Shown: positions 56,314 through 64,000, counted from the stretch's first letter. The stretch is DNA of 64,000 bases from Hyphomicrobiaceae bacterium (GCA_022844275.1 JALHMB010000001.1:372001-436000); one strand, 5' to 3'. Notes: generated by a model from the sequence alone, not told the origin. Made by a program: numbers and translations.

Positions 56314-57621
56314 ATGCGCACGCGCATTCGCGTCTTAGGTGCCGCCGCAACCGGCGCTGCTCTCTCCATTTGCTTTGCAGCTGGCGCAACAGCCCAGACA
56401 AACGGCATAGTCTGGGAAAAGGACGGCTGGCGCGTCCAGATGCTCGTCTCGACCAAAACAGCGCTCGGCTGCCAGGCCATCAAAGGCTTCGCGAGCAGCC
56501 ATGATGCTAGCCGCTCCGCGGCCTGGGGCTTCATCAGCACCGTCAACGGCAACTGGGGCCTCGCCATGGTCGGCCCAGCTGCCGACCGCATGTCCGGCCA
56601 GCGAGTCACCATCACCGTCGACGATCAGGTTCTCCACGTCGCCGTGCCGCGCCGCCTGCCCAGTGGTCTCACGATCATCGGCCAGCTCCCGGCGAACCGC
56701 ATGGGCGTAGTCGCTTCAGGCCGCACGCTCACGTTCAAGGCCGCCGCAACAAGTGCCGAGTTCTCGCTCGCCGGTGCGGGCGCCGCCCTGGCTGCGGCAT
56801 CGAAGTGTGCCGTGGCTGTTCGCGAGGCTGCGGCGCGCAGCCCAGGCGGCCTGCCGTCTATCGGCGGCAACGAGGCGTCGGGCGGCTCCTCGCCGAAAGT
56901 CTCCGCCGGCACTGGCTTCTACGTCTCCAAATCCGGCGAGGTTCTCACCAACGCGCATGTTGTCCAAGGTTGCGCCACCATCGGCGTGAAGGGCCATGGC
57001 GACACGACTTTCCGTTCGGCGCGCGTGAAAGCCTCCGACGCGAAACGCGATCTAGCCTTGATCTCCGCCGAAGCGTCCCCTGGCGGCGGCACGCCTGCCG
57101 TCCTTTCGTGGCGCCGCGAGGCGCGCCTCGGCGAGCAGGTCGCCATCTTCGGATTCCCCTATCTGGGCGCGCTCGCCTCTTCGGGCACGTTCACGCGCGG
57201 CGACGTCACGGCACTTGCCGGCATCGCGGACAACAACGCTCACTTTCAGCTATCGGCACCTGTTCAGCCCGGAAACAGTGGCGGACCTGTCGTCGACGAT
57301 CGCGGCCAAGTCGTTGGCATCGTCGTGGCGAAGCTCAATGCGCTTGCCGTTGCCCGCGTGAGCCGCGACATCCCGCAGAATGTGAACTTCGCGATCAAGT
57401 CCGCCGAGGCCCTCTCATTCATGGAGGCGAACGGCGTAACCGCCTCGGTGGCCAACGCCGGCACGAAACCTCTGAGCGGCCCCGACCTCGCCGAGCGGCT
57501 GCGGGACGGCGCCGTGCTCGTCATGTGTTCCGGATCAGGAACACGCGCGCCGGGCGGATCGACGACTCCAAACGCCAAGGCCCGGCGAGCTGAGGGGGGA
57601 AAGCTCACCGGGCCGGGCTGA
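56314..57621 (+). CDS. Exported S1C (HtrA-like) serine protease with IalB-like N-terminal domain
   Basis: This 435-residue protein starts with a signal peptide (MRTRIRVLGAAATGAALSIC, cleavage near TAQT). Residues about 30-165 form a domain with Trp-rich beta strands and two Cys (C53, C165) that recalls the invasion-associated locus B fold. Residues about 195-400 are a trypsin-like protease with the triad His215 (LTNAHVV), Asp246 (KRDLALI) and Ser322 (QPGNSGGPV). There is no PDZ domain. The C-terminus is low-complexity. It is periplasmic, probably for protein quality control; whether the N-terminal domain targets substrates is an inference. Confidence 0.88.
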   Translation: MRTRIRVLGAAATGAALSICFAAGATAQTNGIVWEKDGWRVQMLVSTKTALGCQAIKGFASSHDASRSAAWGFISTVNGNWGLAMVGPAADRMSGQRVTITVDDQVLHVAVPRRLPSGLTIIGQLPANRMGVVASGRTLTFKAAATSAEFSLAGAGAALAAASKCAVAVREAAARSPGGLPSIGGNEASGGSSPKVSAGTGFYVSKSGEVLTNAHVVQGCATIGVKGHGDTTFRSARVKASDAKRDLALISAEASPGGGTPAVLSWRREARLGEQVAIFGFPYLGALASSGTFTRGDVTALAGIADNNAHFQLSAPVQPGNSGGPVVDDRGQVVGIVVAKLNALAVARVSRDIPQNVNFAIKSAEALSFMEANGVTASVANAGTKPLSGPDLAERLRDGAVLVMCSGSGTRAPGGSTTPNAKARRAEGGKLTGPG

Positions 57622-57712
57622 GAGAAACACCCATCCGACGGGGGGACGGCGGGCGTTCACACTGATCAACAACTGAAGCTCGCGAGAGTTTCCGTCGCTG
57701 AGCAGAATTTTT

Positions 57713-57907
57713 TCAGCCACGATCGCGCCGGTCCGGCTTGGGCGCACCAAGTGCACCGCGAACTTTGTCGCCGACATCATTGGAGATCGCGTCGAGCAAG
57801 GACCGCAGCTCGGTGATGCTCCGCTCGGCATCCCCCCAGCGCTCGTCTTTCACCGCTGAAGCGACTGCGCTCATTTTTTCCATGGCCTCGTGCGCTTGCT
57901 GCAGCAT
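57713..57907 (-). CDS. Small helical protein (64 aa)
   Basis: This 64-residue hydrophilic helical protein, MLQQAHEAMEKMSAVASAVK, contains ITELRSLLDAISNDVGDKV and a basic C-terminus. I recognise no family. Its start lies 3 bases after the stop of the next upstream small gene, which argues for a real two-gene unit. Confidence 0.5.
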   Translation of the reverse strand: MLQQAHEAMEKMSAVASAVKDERWGDAERSITELRSLLDAISNDVGDKVRGALGAPKPDRRDRG

Positions 57908-57910
57908 GGC

Positions 57911-58120
57911 TCAGGCCCGCGCCCGACGTTCTGCCGAGAGGTCGTAGATCTTCGCACTCGGCAATGTTGGCTTGCGCAGCTCGTGCAGCAGAAGACCCGT
58001 TTGAATATGCACTTCCTGAATGACGCGGGCGACGCCAGCGGCATCACCGTTGCTGGCTGCACGGTGCGCCAGCATCATCACGGCATTGAGCTCATCAAGC
58101 TTTCTCTTGGCATCGGCCAT
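57911..58120 (-). CDS. Small helical protein (69 aa)
   Basis: This 69-residue protein starts MADAKRKLDELNAVMMLAHR and has IQEVHIQTGLLLHELRKP and a short basic tail. It is helical, with no signal peptide. It is the first of two very small genes separated by 3 bases. The function is unknown; the pairing and spacing are what support it. Confidence 0.5.
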   Translation of the reverse strand: MADAKRKLDELNAVMMLAHRAASNGDAAGVARVIQEVHIQTGLLLHELRKPTLPSAKIYDLSAERRARA

Positions 58121-58544
58121 CGCAGAACTCCCACACACCACTGCCGCCGCAACGTCCGCGACGGCGGAGCGGTTCCTGCATGAGGTATATGGACCGAGTT
58201 CATCCACAGTCCGGCCACAGCCGACATCGCGGCGCACGAGTTGCGGAGGCGTCCACTTTCGCGCCGCGCAACTGCCGCATAATCGCCCCATGAATCAGTT
58301 CAACTCTCTTCAATCGGGCGGTTAAAGCCATCAAGCTTCCCGGCTATTTCAGGAACCCTGGGCTATGAAGGCCCAGGGTTCTGTTGGTTTTGGTGCCGTT
58401 CATCCATCGCGACGAGCGGCGCACCTCTCCGGCATACCGACCGCGATCAAGTGCTGTTGAGATTTCGTGAGCCGGTCGACGCGCCTTAAGGCCGCGGACA
58501 CCGCGTCGCCGCCGAAGTCGAGCCGGGAGCGAACGCCTTTCAGC
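58121..58544. other. Intergenic region with a perfect 11-bp hairpin
   Basis: It contains the hairpin at 58353-58381 and no supported frame; a possible structured RNA cannot be excluded. Confidence 0.45.
58353..58381. terminator. Perfect hairpin, possible terminator
   Basis: GAACCCTGGGC (58353-58363) pairs perfectly with GCCCAGGGTTC (58371-58381) across a 7-base loop TATGAAG. The next bases on the plus strand are TGTTGGTTTTGG, only mildly T-rich, and on the minus strand there is no T-run. It could terminate an unannotated plus-strand RNA. Confidence 0.55.
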
Positions 58545-58823
58545 TCACCAGTGAGCGATGGCCTGACCGAAGCTGCTCAGCATCACCAGGACGAGACCCG
58601 TCATGAGGACCTGGCTCCATGCCGGTCGCTTGGCCGGCCGTTTGGGCGCCGATTGCACCCGCGGCATCGCCCGTGACTGCGGAGGTATCACAACGTCGTC
58701 CGCATCCGCCGACCCCACCACCCGCAAGGGTGGCCAGCGCGCCTCTCGGCTCACGCGAACGCTGCGTACCAGCGCCTCATTGCCGCCAACTACCCGCAAT
58801 TGCGGTCGTTTCTCCCCCGACAT
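58545..58823 (-). CDS. Small protein with a C-terminal membrane helix
   Basis: This 92-residue basic protein contains an internal repeat (PQLRVVGGNEA and PPLRVVGSADA, about residues 7-17 and 31-41), a Lys/Arg/Pro-rich middle, and one C-terminal hydrophobic helix (WSQVLMTGLVLVMLSSFGQAI). It probably sits in the membrane with the basic part in the cytoplasm. No family is recognised. Confidence 0.6.
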   Translation of the reverse strand: MSGEKRPQLRVVGGNEALVRSVRVSREARWPPLRVVGSADADDVVIPPQSRAMPRVQSAPKRPAKRPAWSQVLMTGLVLVMLSSFGQAIAHW

Positions 58824-59375
58824 GCCTTGCTCTGCCCCCTCAAACAGGCTGATATGTTAGACTAAAAATGGGCATCGTCAGCGCGCTGATTTCAGATTTT
58901 CCACAGCAATGGCCTGGATGCCACGCCGGCCGGACATGGAGAGCGGCGTCCATCGGCGATGAAGAGGATGATCGACGCGTGCGGAGTCCGCAGCATGGCG
59001 CGAACGTGATGAGTTTGCGTCCTAAGCTCTCTGCGAAGAGCGCAGCATTGCACCGAGCCAGTGCGAGCAGGCACGTGCGCGCGTCGCGTTCAATTCGCGA
59101 TGGGTGCATCGCGTTCGCTGGATCACATTTTCGTAAACTTCCGTGATCCCCAGAAACGAAATGCTTGCCACGGGACGGGCTTTGCTGCGGCGCACCAGCG
59201 CAATGTCATGGAAAGGTGCTGTTTTTCCGTCTTATGGTCGCATTGAGGACATGGAAGCTCGCTATTCGACTCTCGAGCGAAGCGCGTGCACCGCACGCCT
59301 ACCGGGTTGACCTGCGGTCAAGCAGGCACGCTAGCTTCAAGGACGAACGCGGCTGCATCGAACAGGGGTACTGTG
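58824..59375. other. 552-base stretch without a supported gene
   Basis: Frames in this interval have no family or ribosome-site support. Near its start are the short AT-rich stretches around 58850-58870 that may serve as the promoter for the minus-strand gene; near its end there is the promoter region of the receiver-like gene. Confidence 0.4.
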
Positions 59376-59735
59376 ATGATGATGCGTTTGAAGGGCCATT
59401 CCATTCTGGTCGTCGAGCACGAACCCGCCGAAGCACGCGAGCTGGCGAGTGAATTTGCTCAAGCAGGCGCCAAGGTGTTCGCTGCGGGCGACCTTCGCGA
59501 TGCACTCTATCTTGCGGAGTATCCGGCGCTGACTGCGGCCGTGATCAATCTTCGCCTCGGCAGCGATACGACGGCTGCCGTATGCCGCCGCCTCGATCAT
59601 CTCGGCATACCCTTCATGTTCTACACGAAGTTCGATCCGAGAGAGGCCGCCGCGACGTGGCCGAATGCGCCGGTCGTGGCAAAACCGGCCGGCAGCGCCG
59701 AGGTTGCAAAGGCGATCGTGCGGCTTCTGCACTGA
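59376..59735 (+). CDS. CheY-like receiver protein without phospho-acceptor Asp
   Basis: This 119-residue stand-alone receiver-fold protein opens MMMRLKGHSILVVEHEPAEA. It has His in place of the first acidic residue (VVEHEP against VVEDEP) and Asn at the acceptor position (AAVINLRLGSDTTA against ..LDVRLG). FMFYTKFDP and VVAKPAGSAEV complete the fold, the latter retaining the Lys. It should therefore not be phosphorylated in the standard way and may act by protein binding. No output domain or kinase is adjacent. Confidence 0.8.
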   Translation: MMMRLKGHSILVVEHEPAEARELASEFAQAGAKVFAAGDLRDALYLAEYPALTAAVINLRLGSDTTAAVCRRLDHLGIPFMFYTKFDPREAAATWPNAPVVAKPAGSAEVAKAIVRLLH

Positions 59736-59854
59736 GCGCGCTCTCGCTTAGTTCTGCCATCCTGATAGCCGACACATCCTCGGGAACATGGGGCTTGGAC
59801 GCGCGTTCCCTGAAGGCGCGGTACTCCGCGCCCTGCGAAACCAAACCGGAGATC

Positions 59855-60109
59855 ATGATGCGCTGTTTTCTGGCCGCGCTTGCCATGGCCGCACTTACGG
59901 CCAGCCCCGCATTTGCGGACCGTCCCGTGACCGATGAGGAGCGTGCTAAGCTCGTCGTCCTGCTCGAAGGCGAAGGCTGTACGGGTGGCGAGATGGAATT
60001 CGACGACGGCAAGTACGAAGTCGACGACGCGCGCTGCGCGGACGGTCGGGATTGGGATTTCGAGTTCGACCGCGACTTCAGGTTGATCAGCAAAGAGGAA
60101 GACGACTGA
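59855..60109 (+). CDS. Small PepSY-like exported protein
   Basis: This 84-residue protein has a signal peptide (MMRCFLAALAMAALTASPAF, cleavage at AFADRP). The mature part is strongly acidic: TDEERAKLVVLLEGEGCTGGEMEFDDGKYEVDDARCADG, ending DFEFDRDFRLISKEEDD. It fits the PepSY-like pattern of a helix plus three strands, with two cysteines that could pair. It is periplasmic and its role is unknown. It ends 21 bases from the stop of the convergent binding-protein gene. Confidence 0.75.
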   Translation: MMRCFLAALAMAALTASPAFADRPVTDEERAKLVVLLEGEGCTGGEMEFDDGKYEVDDARCADGRDWDFEFDRDFRLISKEEDD

Positions 60110-60130
60110 CGCGCGGCGTGCGGGCGCGGC

Positions 60131-61225
60131 TCAACGCCACGCCTGCCATCTGCGATCGCGCCATACGTGCGGCACGTACGATGGCACGTCGGCGTCGCCC
60201 TTTGCATCGAAGCGGACCGAGCCGAGGCGCGTCGTGTGCGGCTGCTCCCTGAGCTCATTCGCGATGCGCTGAGGCGCGAGCACACCGACCTCGGCGATGG
60301 CTGCCGACCAGACTTCGACCGCGGCCCCGGCAAGCTCGTGCGCAACGTTCTCTGTCGCGGCATCCTGCGTGGCCGCGCTCATCCCCGGCCAGGGCAGCAT
60401 AACCAGAAACGTATCGACAGCCGAGAGCAGGCGCGCTGGCGGCGCATCGGCGGCGAGAACGTCGGTGCCGATGACAGTTGCGATCCGTGAGCCGAGGCGT
60501 TTTGCCTGATCGAGGATCATGGACGCCTCGAAAGGCTGGCCAGGAAATACCACGAGGTCGACGCGGGCCTGAGCAAGCTCGCCGATCAGCACCGCATGAT
60601 CCTTCGTACCTGACGCGTAGGTGGCGACGGCCACAGGCGACACCTGCGCGGCCGTCATGCTGCGGCGCAGTTCGTCAGCCATCCCGCGCCCCTGGAGACT
60701 GCGATCATGGACTATGGCGACGCGCGCCGCCGGAAATGAACTCGCGATCAACACCGCGACGCTGTCGGCCTGGCGGTCATCGCGGCCCGCCAGCCGGTGA
60801 ATGCCGCGACGACCGGCCGGCGCCGTGAGCCGTGGATGACGCGGCCCTGTTGCGATCATGACGATGCCGGCTGCGGCATAGATCTCGGCGGCGCGGATCG
60901 CACCGCCCGGACAGACGTGCCCGATCACCACATCGACGCTTTGCGCAACCGCACGGGCAGCGATGGCCGCCGCCTCGTCGGCCTCGCACTGGTCGTTCTC
61001 CTGGGCGACACGCAAATGCCGACCGAGAACGCCGCCGTTCAGGTTGAGCGTGCGTACCGCGGCCTCCACACCCTCGCCGACGGGGCGAGGCACCACGCGA
61101 TTGCTCCTGCCATCCGGCTCGGGAATTCTGCTCGAGTCGACCGCCATGATCACGATCTCGCCGTTCGTCGCTCGCGCCGTCGCCGGCACTGCTAGCAAAA
61201 CCACAAGCGCTATCAGCGCGCACAC
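60131..61225 (-). CDS. Second periplasmic binding protein of the liv-type family
   Basis: This 364-residue protein has an ABC-type branched-chain amino acid binding fold: GGVLGRHLRVAQENDQCEADEAAA, VVIGHVCPGGAIRAAEIYAAAGIVMI, VAIVHDRSLQGRGMADELR and TVIGTDVLAADAPPA. The start is a GTG at 61225 (VCALIALVVLLAVPATARA, signal peptide). Upstream ATG codons are excluded because they would read through the livK terminator. It is less similar to the usual binding proteins than livK and lacks their PASTNPRLTE-type segment, so the ligand may differ. It is probably expressed at a low level by read-through or from its own promoter. Confidence 0.8.
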   Translation of the reverse strand: MCALIALVVLLAVPATARATNGEIVIMAVDSSRIPEPDGRSNRVVPRPVGEGVEAAVRTLNLNGGVLGRHLRVAQENDQCEADEAAAIAARAVAQSVDVVIGHVCPGGAIRAAEIYAAAGIVMIATGPRHPRLTAPAGRRGIHRLAGRDDRQADSVAVLIASSFPAARVAIVHDRSLQGRGMADELRRSMTAAQVSPVAVATYASGTKDHAVLIGELAQARVDLVVFPGQPFEASMILDQAKRLGSRIATVIGTDVLAADAPPARLLSAVDTFLVMLPWPGMSAATQDAATENVAHELAGAAVEVWSAAIAEVGVLAPQRIANELREQPHTTRLGSVRFDAKGDADVPSYVPHVWRDRRWQAWR

Positions 61226-61239
61226 AAGCCGCCGCGGTG

Positions 61240-61274
61240 CCCAAAAAGCAAAAGGCAGCCCCGAGGGCTGCCTT
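61240..61274 (-). terminator. Terminator after livK
   Basis: On the minus strand AAAGGCAGCC-CTCG-GGGCTGCCTTT is followed by TGCTTTTTGG. It lies between livK and the second binding-protein gene. Confidence 0.85.
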
Positions 61275-61308
61275 TCGGTAGTCGTGAGATGCAGCACGTC
61301 TGCCGCGC

Positions 61309-62424
61309 TCAGTTCTGCACGTAGGTGATCTTGTCGCCCTCGACCTTCTTCCATGTGTACATGGTGTAGTCGGGCCGCGTGATGTCACCCTTCTTGTTGA
61401 ACGAGAGCGAGCCGATGACCGTCGAGAACGGCTTACCGCCGCGGATCGCCTCAGCCATCTTCTTCGGGTCTGTCGACTTGGACTGCGCTGCTGCTGCCGC
61501 CATCACCTGAATGGTTGCGTACGCATAGAGCGTGTAGGCTTCCGGCTTGAAGTTCGCGGCAAGGAACTTCTTCACGGCCTCGGCCGCTTCCGGTCGGCGC
61601 TGCGGATCCGGCGCGAAGGTCATGAGCGTGCCTTCGACACCGGGGCCGCCGATCGCGGCGAACTCGTCGGTCGCAATGCCGTCACCCGACATCATCGGCG
61701 CCTTGACGCCCTGGTCGCGCATCTGACGCACGATCAGACCACCTTCCGTATGCAGGCCGCCCCAGTACACGAGATCGGCCCCCGCCGCCTTGATCTTGGA
61801 GACCAGCGCCGAGAAATCCTTCTCGCCGATGTTCACGCCTTCGTAGAGCACTTCCTTGAGGCCACCCGCGTTCATAGCCTTCTTGGTCTCATCCGCGAGG
61901 CCCTTGCCGTATGTCGTCTTGTCGTGAACGATCGCGACCTTCTTGCCCTTGTAGTTCTTGAGCAGATAGGCGCCGGCGACCTCGCCCTGCTGGTCATCGC
62001 GGCCACACGTGCGGAATGTATTCCACAGGCTACGCTCCGTGAGGCGCGGGTTCGTGGAGGCCGGCGAGATCATCAGCACGCCATTCTCGGCATAGACCTC
62101 GGACGCGGGGATCGAGACACCCGAATTGAAGTGCCCGAGCACGAGCATGACCTTGTCACCGACGAACTTGTTGGCAACCGAGACACCTTCCTTGGGATCG
62201 GAACGGTCATCGCCGATCACGAGTTCGATCTTCTGGCCGTTGATGCCACCCTTGGCATTGATATCGGCAACGGCCTGCTCGGCACCTTTTCTCATCTGAG
62301 CGCCGAAGGTCGCGTTAGAACCTGTCATGGGGCCGCCGACGCCGATCTTGATCTGCGCGCTCGCCACACCGGTCATCGCGAGCAGCGCCGCGACGGCTAC
62401 CCCGGACCACATGAGCTTCTTCAT
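61309..62424 (-). CDS. Branched-chain amino acid-type ABC transporter binding protein
   Basis: This 371-residue periplasmic protein has a signal peptide (MKKLMWSGVAVAALLAMTGV, cleavage at SAQI). Its mature fold opens IKIGVGGPMTGSNATFGAQMRKGAEQA and continues with LVIGDDRSDPKEGVSVANKF, LVLGHFNSGVSIPASEVYAENGV and LMISPASTNPRLTERSLWNTFRTCGRDDQQG, all typical of the Leu/Ile/Val-binding family. Ligand is inferred from family only; related proteins also bind amides. It is followed by a terminator on the minus strand, with livF and livG upstream. Confidence 0.94.
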   Translation of the reverse strand: MKKLMWSGVAVAALLAMTGVASAQIKIGVGGPMTGSNATFGAQMRKGAEQAVADINAKGGINGQKIELVIGDDRSDPKEGVSVANKFVGDKVMLVLGHFNSGVSIPASEVYAENGVLMISPASTNPRLTERSLWNTFRTCGRDDQQGEVAGAYLLKNYKGKKVAIVHDKTTYGKGLADETKKAMNAGGLKEVLYEGVNIGEKDFSALVSKIKAAGADLVYWGGLHTEGGLIVRQMRDQGVKAPMMSGDGIATDEFAAIGGPGVEGTLMTFAPDPQRRPEAAEAVKKFLAANFKPEAYTLYAYATIQVMAAAAAQSKSTDPKKMAEAIRGGKPFSTVIGSLSFNKKGDITRPDYTMYTWKKVEGDKITYVQN

Positions 62425-62611
62425 GCAACGCTCTCCCTTTTCGCCAACTGGCTGCTGAAAAATCGCGGACCGGCCTGGGCTTGTCCCGCCGGCTCAGGCG
62501 CTGAAGTCCCGCCCGTGGGGGGCAGCATTCACCGAAAGTTTGGCAAAGTCACGCCCAATCCACAGCCGTTCGGTGGTCAGCGATCGGGCCCCGAATTGGC
62601 AGCAGACACGC

Positions 62612-62980
62612 TCAAATACCCGGGCGATCCGTCGTCCGCTTGGCAGGGTCAGATACGAGCCAATCGTATTGTTCGCGCATCTGGCGCTGGCGCGTGAGGT
62701 GGAAACCGAACGCCGCGGCGGCGATCAGCACAACCAGATCAACCACATAACTGCGGGGCGCGATGAAGGGCTCTTCAAAGAGCGCGTGATGAATAAAGCG
62801 CACGGCGGCGGCAATGAGAAAACCATAGGCCACGAGTTGCCATCGCGGCCGCCACGTCGACGCGATGGCACTGCCGGTCGCGTAGGCCGCAAGCCCCCCC
62901 ATGACGACTGTCACGAGCAGGAAGACCCAGTCGCCGTTCGGGCCGGCATCGTAGAGCCAATCGGGCATGTACGTCATCAC
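62612..62980 (-). CDS. DUF6867-family membrane protein in liv operon
   Basis: This 122-residue protein has three predicted membrane helices (WVFLLVTVVMGGLAAYATG; LVAYGFLIAAAVRFI; YVVDLVVLIAAAAFGF) and conserved HHALFEEP between the second and third. It matches the small membrane proteins found within liv operons of Hyphomicrobiales. It lies 28 bases after the livF stop, with a family A repeat fragment in the gap. The exact start among three closely spaced ATGs is not certain. Confidence 0.85.
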   Translation of the reverse strand: MMTYMPDWLYDAGPNGDWVFLLVTVVMGGLAAYATGSAIASTWRPRWQLVAYGFLIAAAVRFIHHALFEEPFIAPRSYVVDLVVLIAAAAFGFHLTRQRQMREQYDWLVSDPAKRTTDRPGI

Positions 62981-62986
62981 ACACCT

Positions 62987-63012
62987 CTAGTGTCCCGATA
63001 CTAAAGTTCTAG
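62987..63012. repeat. Truncated family A element between livF and the DUF6867 gene
   Basis: CTAGTGTCCCGATACTAAAGTTCTAG lies here in two parts: the left boundary CTAGTGTCCC, then a shortened centre, then CTAG. Its right edge provides the TAG stop of livF (63009-63011). The palindromic core is lost. Confidence 0.65.
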
Positions 63013-63734
63013 TGCCGGCCGCCCTCGAGATAGGCGGCGCGGATCTCCGGCCGTTGCAGCAACTCGCCACCCGTCCCCTGCATGGTTATGCGGCCGTTGA
63101 CCATTACGTAGCCGCGATGCGCGAGCTTCAGCGCGTGATAGGCATTCTGCTCGACGAGGAAGATCGTCATGCCCTCATGCCGGTTGAGCTGATTGATGGC
63201 GTCGAAGATCTGCCGCACGATGATGGGCGCCAGGCCCAGCGAAGGCTCGTCGAGCATGAGGAGGCGCGGGCGGCTCATGAGCGCGCGCGCGATGGACAGC
63301 ATCTGCTGCTCGCCGCCGGAGAGCGTGCCGCCGCGCTGCGCGAGCCGCTCCTTGAGGCGCGGGAAAAGCGTGGTCACCCGCGCGAGGTCTTCCTCGAAAT
63401 GGCGCGCGCGATCGATCTCGGCGCCCATCTGGAGGTTCTCGAGCACGGTCATGCGCCCGAAGATCCGCCGCCCCTCGGGCGACTGCGCGATCCTGAGGCG
63501 CGCGATCTCGTGCGTCTCGAGCCGCGTGATGTCCTTGCCGGCGAAGCTGATTGTGCCGTCACGCGCGCGAGGATTGCCGCAGATGGTCATCATCAGCGTA
63601 GACTTGCCGGCGCCGTTGGCACCGATCAGCGACACGATCTCGCCTTCCGCGATCTCCATATCGACGCCCTTCAGCGCCATGATGCTACCGTAGTAGCTCG
63701 TGACGCCGCTGACGCTCAGAAGGGGCGTGCTCAT
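63009..63734 (-). CDS. livF: Liv-type ABC transporter ATP-binding protein
   Basis: This 241-residue ATPase has the Walker A motif IGANGAGKSTLMMTICG, the signature LSGGEQQMLSIARALM, the Walker B LLMLDEPSLGLAPI and the His switch after VEQNAYHALKLAHR, with QSPEGRRIFGRMTVLENLQMGA typical of LivF. It overlaps livG by four bases (ATGA), the typical arrangement. Its TAG stop falls in a CTAG repeat boundary. Confidence 0.97.
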   Translation of the reverse strand: MSTPLLSVSGVTSYYGSIMALKGVDMEIAEGEIVSLIGANGAGKSTLMMTICGNPRARDGTISFAGKDITRLETHEIARLRIAQSPEGRRIFGRMTVLENLQMGAEIDRARHFEEDLARVTTLFPRLKERLAQRGGTLSGGEQQMLSIARALMSRPRLLMLDEPSLGLAPIIVRQIFDAINQLNRHEGMTIFLVEQNAYHALKLAHRGYVMVNGRITMQGTGGELLQRPEIRAAYLEGGRH

Positions 63735-64000
63735 GGCAACTCTCCCTTCTCGACGGCTGCGACCTCATCGTCTTCGACGCCGAGATAGGCAGCGACCACT
63801 TTGGGATCGTTGCGCACGTACTCGGGCGTGCCATCGGAGATCTTGATCCCGTACTCGAGCACGATCACGTGGTCGGAAATCTCCATGACCACCGACATGT
63901 CGTGCTCGATGAGGAGTATCGACGTCCCGTGCTCGCGCTGGATCGTCTTGAGCAGCTTGTTGAGCTCGCCACTCTCGCGCGCATTGAGGCCTGCCGCCGG
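63731..64000 (-). CDS. livG: Liv-type ABC transporter ATP-binding protein, 5' part outside window
   Basis: The C-terminal 89 codons of a LivG-type ATPase are visible: EPAAGLNARESGELN-like (here PAAGLNARESGELNK), then TSILLIEHDMSVVMEISDHVIVLEYG, ISDGTPEYVRNDPKVVAAYLG and an acidic end EDDEVAAVEKGELP. The stop TGA overlaps the livF ATG by four bases. The start lies beyond the edge of the window. Confidence 0.95.
   Translation of the reverse strand, partial: PAAGLNARESGELNKLLKTIQREHGTSILLIEHDMSVVMEISDHVIVLEYGIKISDGTPEYVRNDPKVVAAYLGVEDDEVAAVEKGELP

Overview
The window is chromosomal DNA, roughly 60-65% G+C by eye, from an alphaproteobacterium, most likely of the order Hyphomicrobiales (Rhizobiales). 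The evidence for this is a split three-gene proton-translocating transhydrogenase (pntAA, pntAB, pntB) next to an aa3-oxidase subunit IV gene, the divK-pleD pair with a divergent DUF3572 gene, a trpC-moaC-moeA operon, a short HPr kinase, a DUF6867 gene inside a liv operon, and several families of GC-rich palindromic intergenic repeats. No genus can be named from the sequence alone.

Layout. 1-3.5 kb (minus strand): pnt operon, with a colicin-immunity-like gene wedged between pntAB and pntB. 3.6-9.9 kb: phospholipase C-like/DUF4332 fusion, EamA transporter, rpmG, a 1-kb non-coding stretch, TAXI binding protein, divergent M19-like protein. 9.9-13.4 kb: transglutaminase, alpha-E and circularly permuted ATP-grasp genes separated by palindromic repeats. 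13.6-15.2 kb: small EamA protein and a GT-D-type glycosyltransferase. 15.4-21.3 kb: histidine utilisation (hutF divergent from hutIHU). 21.3-23.6 kb: exported proteins, tRNA-Gly, a methyltransferase. 23.6-28.3 kb: sulfonate module (FMN hydroxy-acid dehydrogenase, acylating aldehyde dehydrogenase, divergent xsc). 28.5-41.1 kb: two IlvD/Edd dehydratases, C39-like protein, DinB, YceI, PilZ-like, pleD-divK, ROK kinase, ketopantoate-reductase family, HprK. 41.4-52.8 kb: M15 peptidase, ppx-rlmE, SSS symporter, moeA-moaC-trpC, phosphoesterase, SNase-like, corA and a Cys-rich membrane protein. 53.5-54.9 kb: tRNA-Thr, tandem repeat, DUF2189 gene and a degenerate tRNA-Thr copy. 55-60 kb: degenerate response regulators, HtrA-like protease and several small proteins. 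60-64 kb: liv-type ABC transporter genes with two binding proteins.

How the genes work together. Clear pathways are histidine to formylglutamate (hut), sulfoacetaldehyde to acetyl phosphate and sulfite (xsc, with a probable sulfoacetaldehyde/sulfoacetyl-CoA dehydrogenase), NADPH generation by transhydrogenase, late Moco synthesis, and branched-chain amino acid or amide uptake. The cell-cycle/c-di-GMP pair divK-pleD is intact.

The most unusual points are: the immunity-like gene coupled by ATGA overlaps to pntAB and pntB; palindromic repeats that encode a protein terminus (pntAB N-terminus, phosphoesterase C-terminus) or supply stop codons (alpha-E gene, livF); a repeat family sitting at convergent gene junctions; an M19 family member without key metal ligands; two receiver proteins lacking the phospho-acceptor aspartate; and a tRNA-Thr remnant 1190 bp from the intact tRNA. 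No CRISPR array, intact insertion sequence or prophage was seen.
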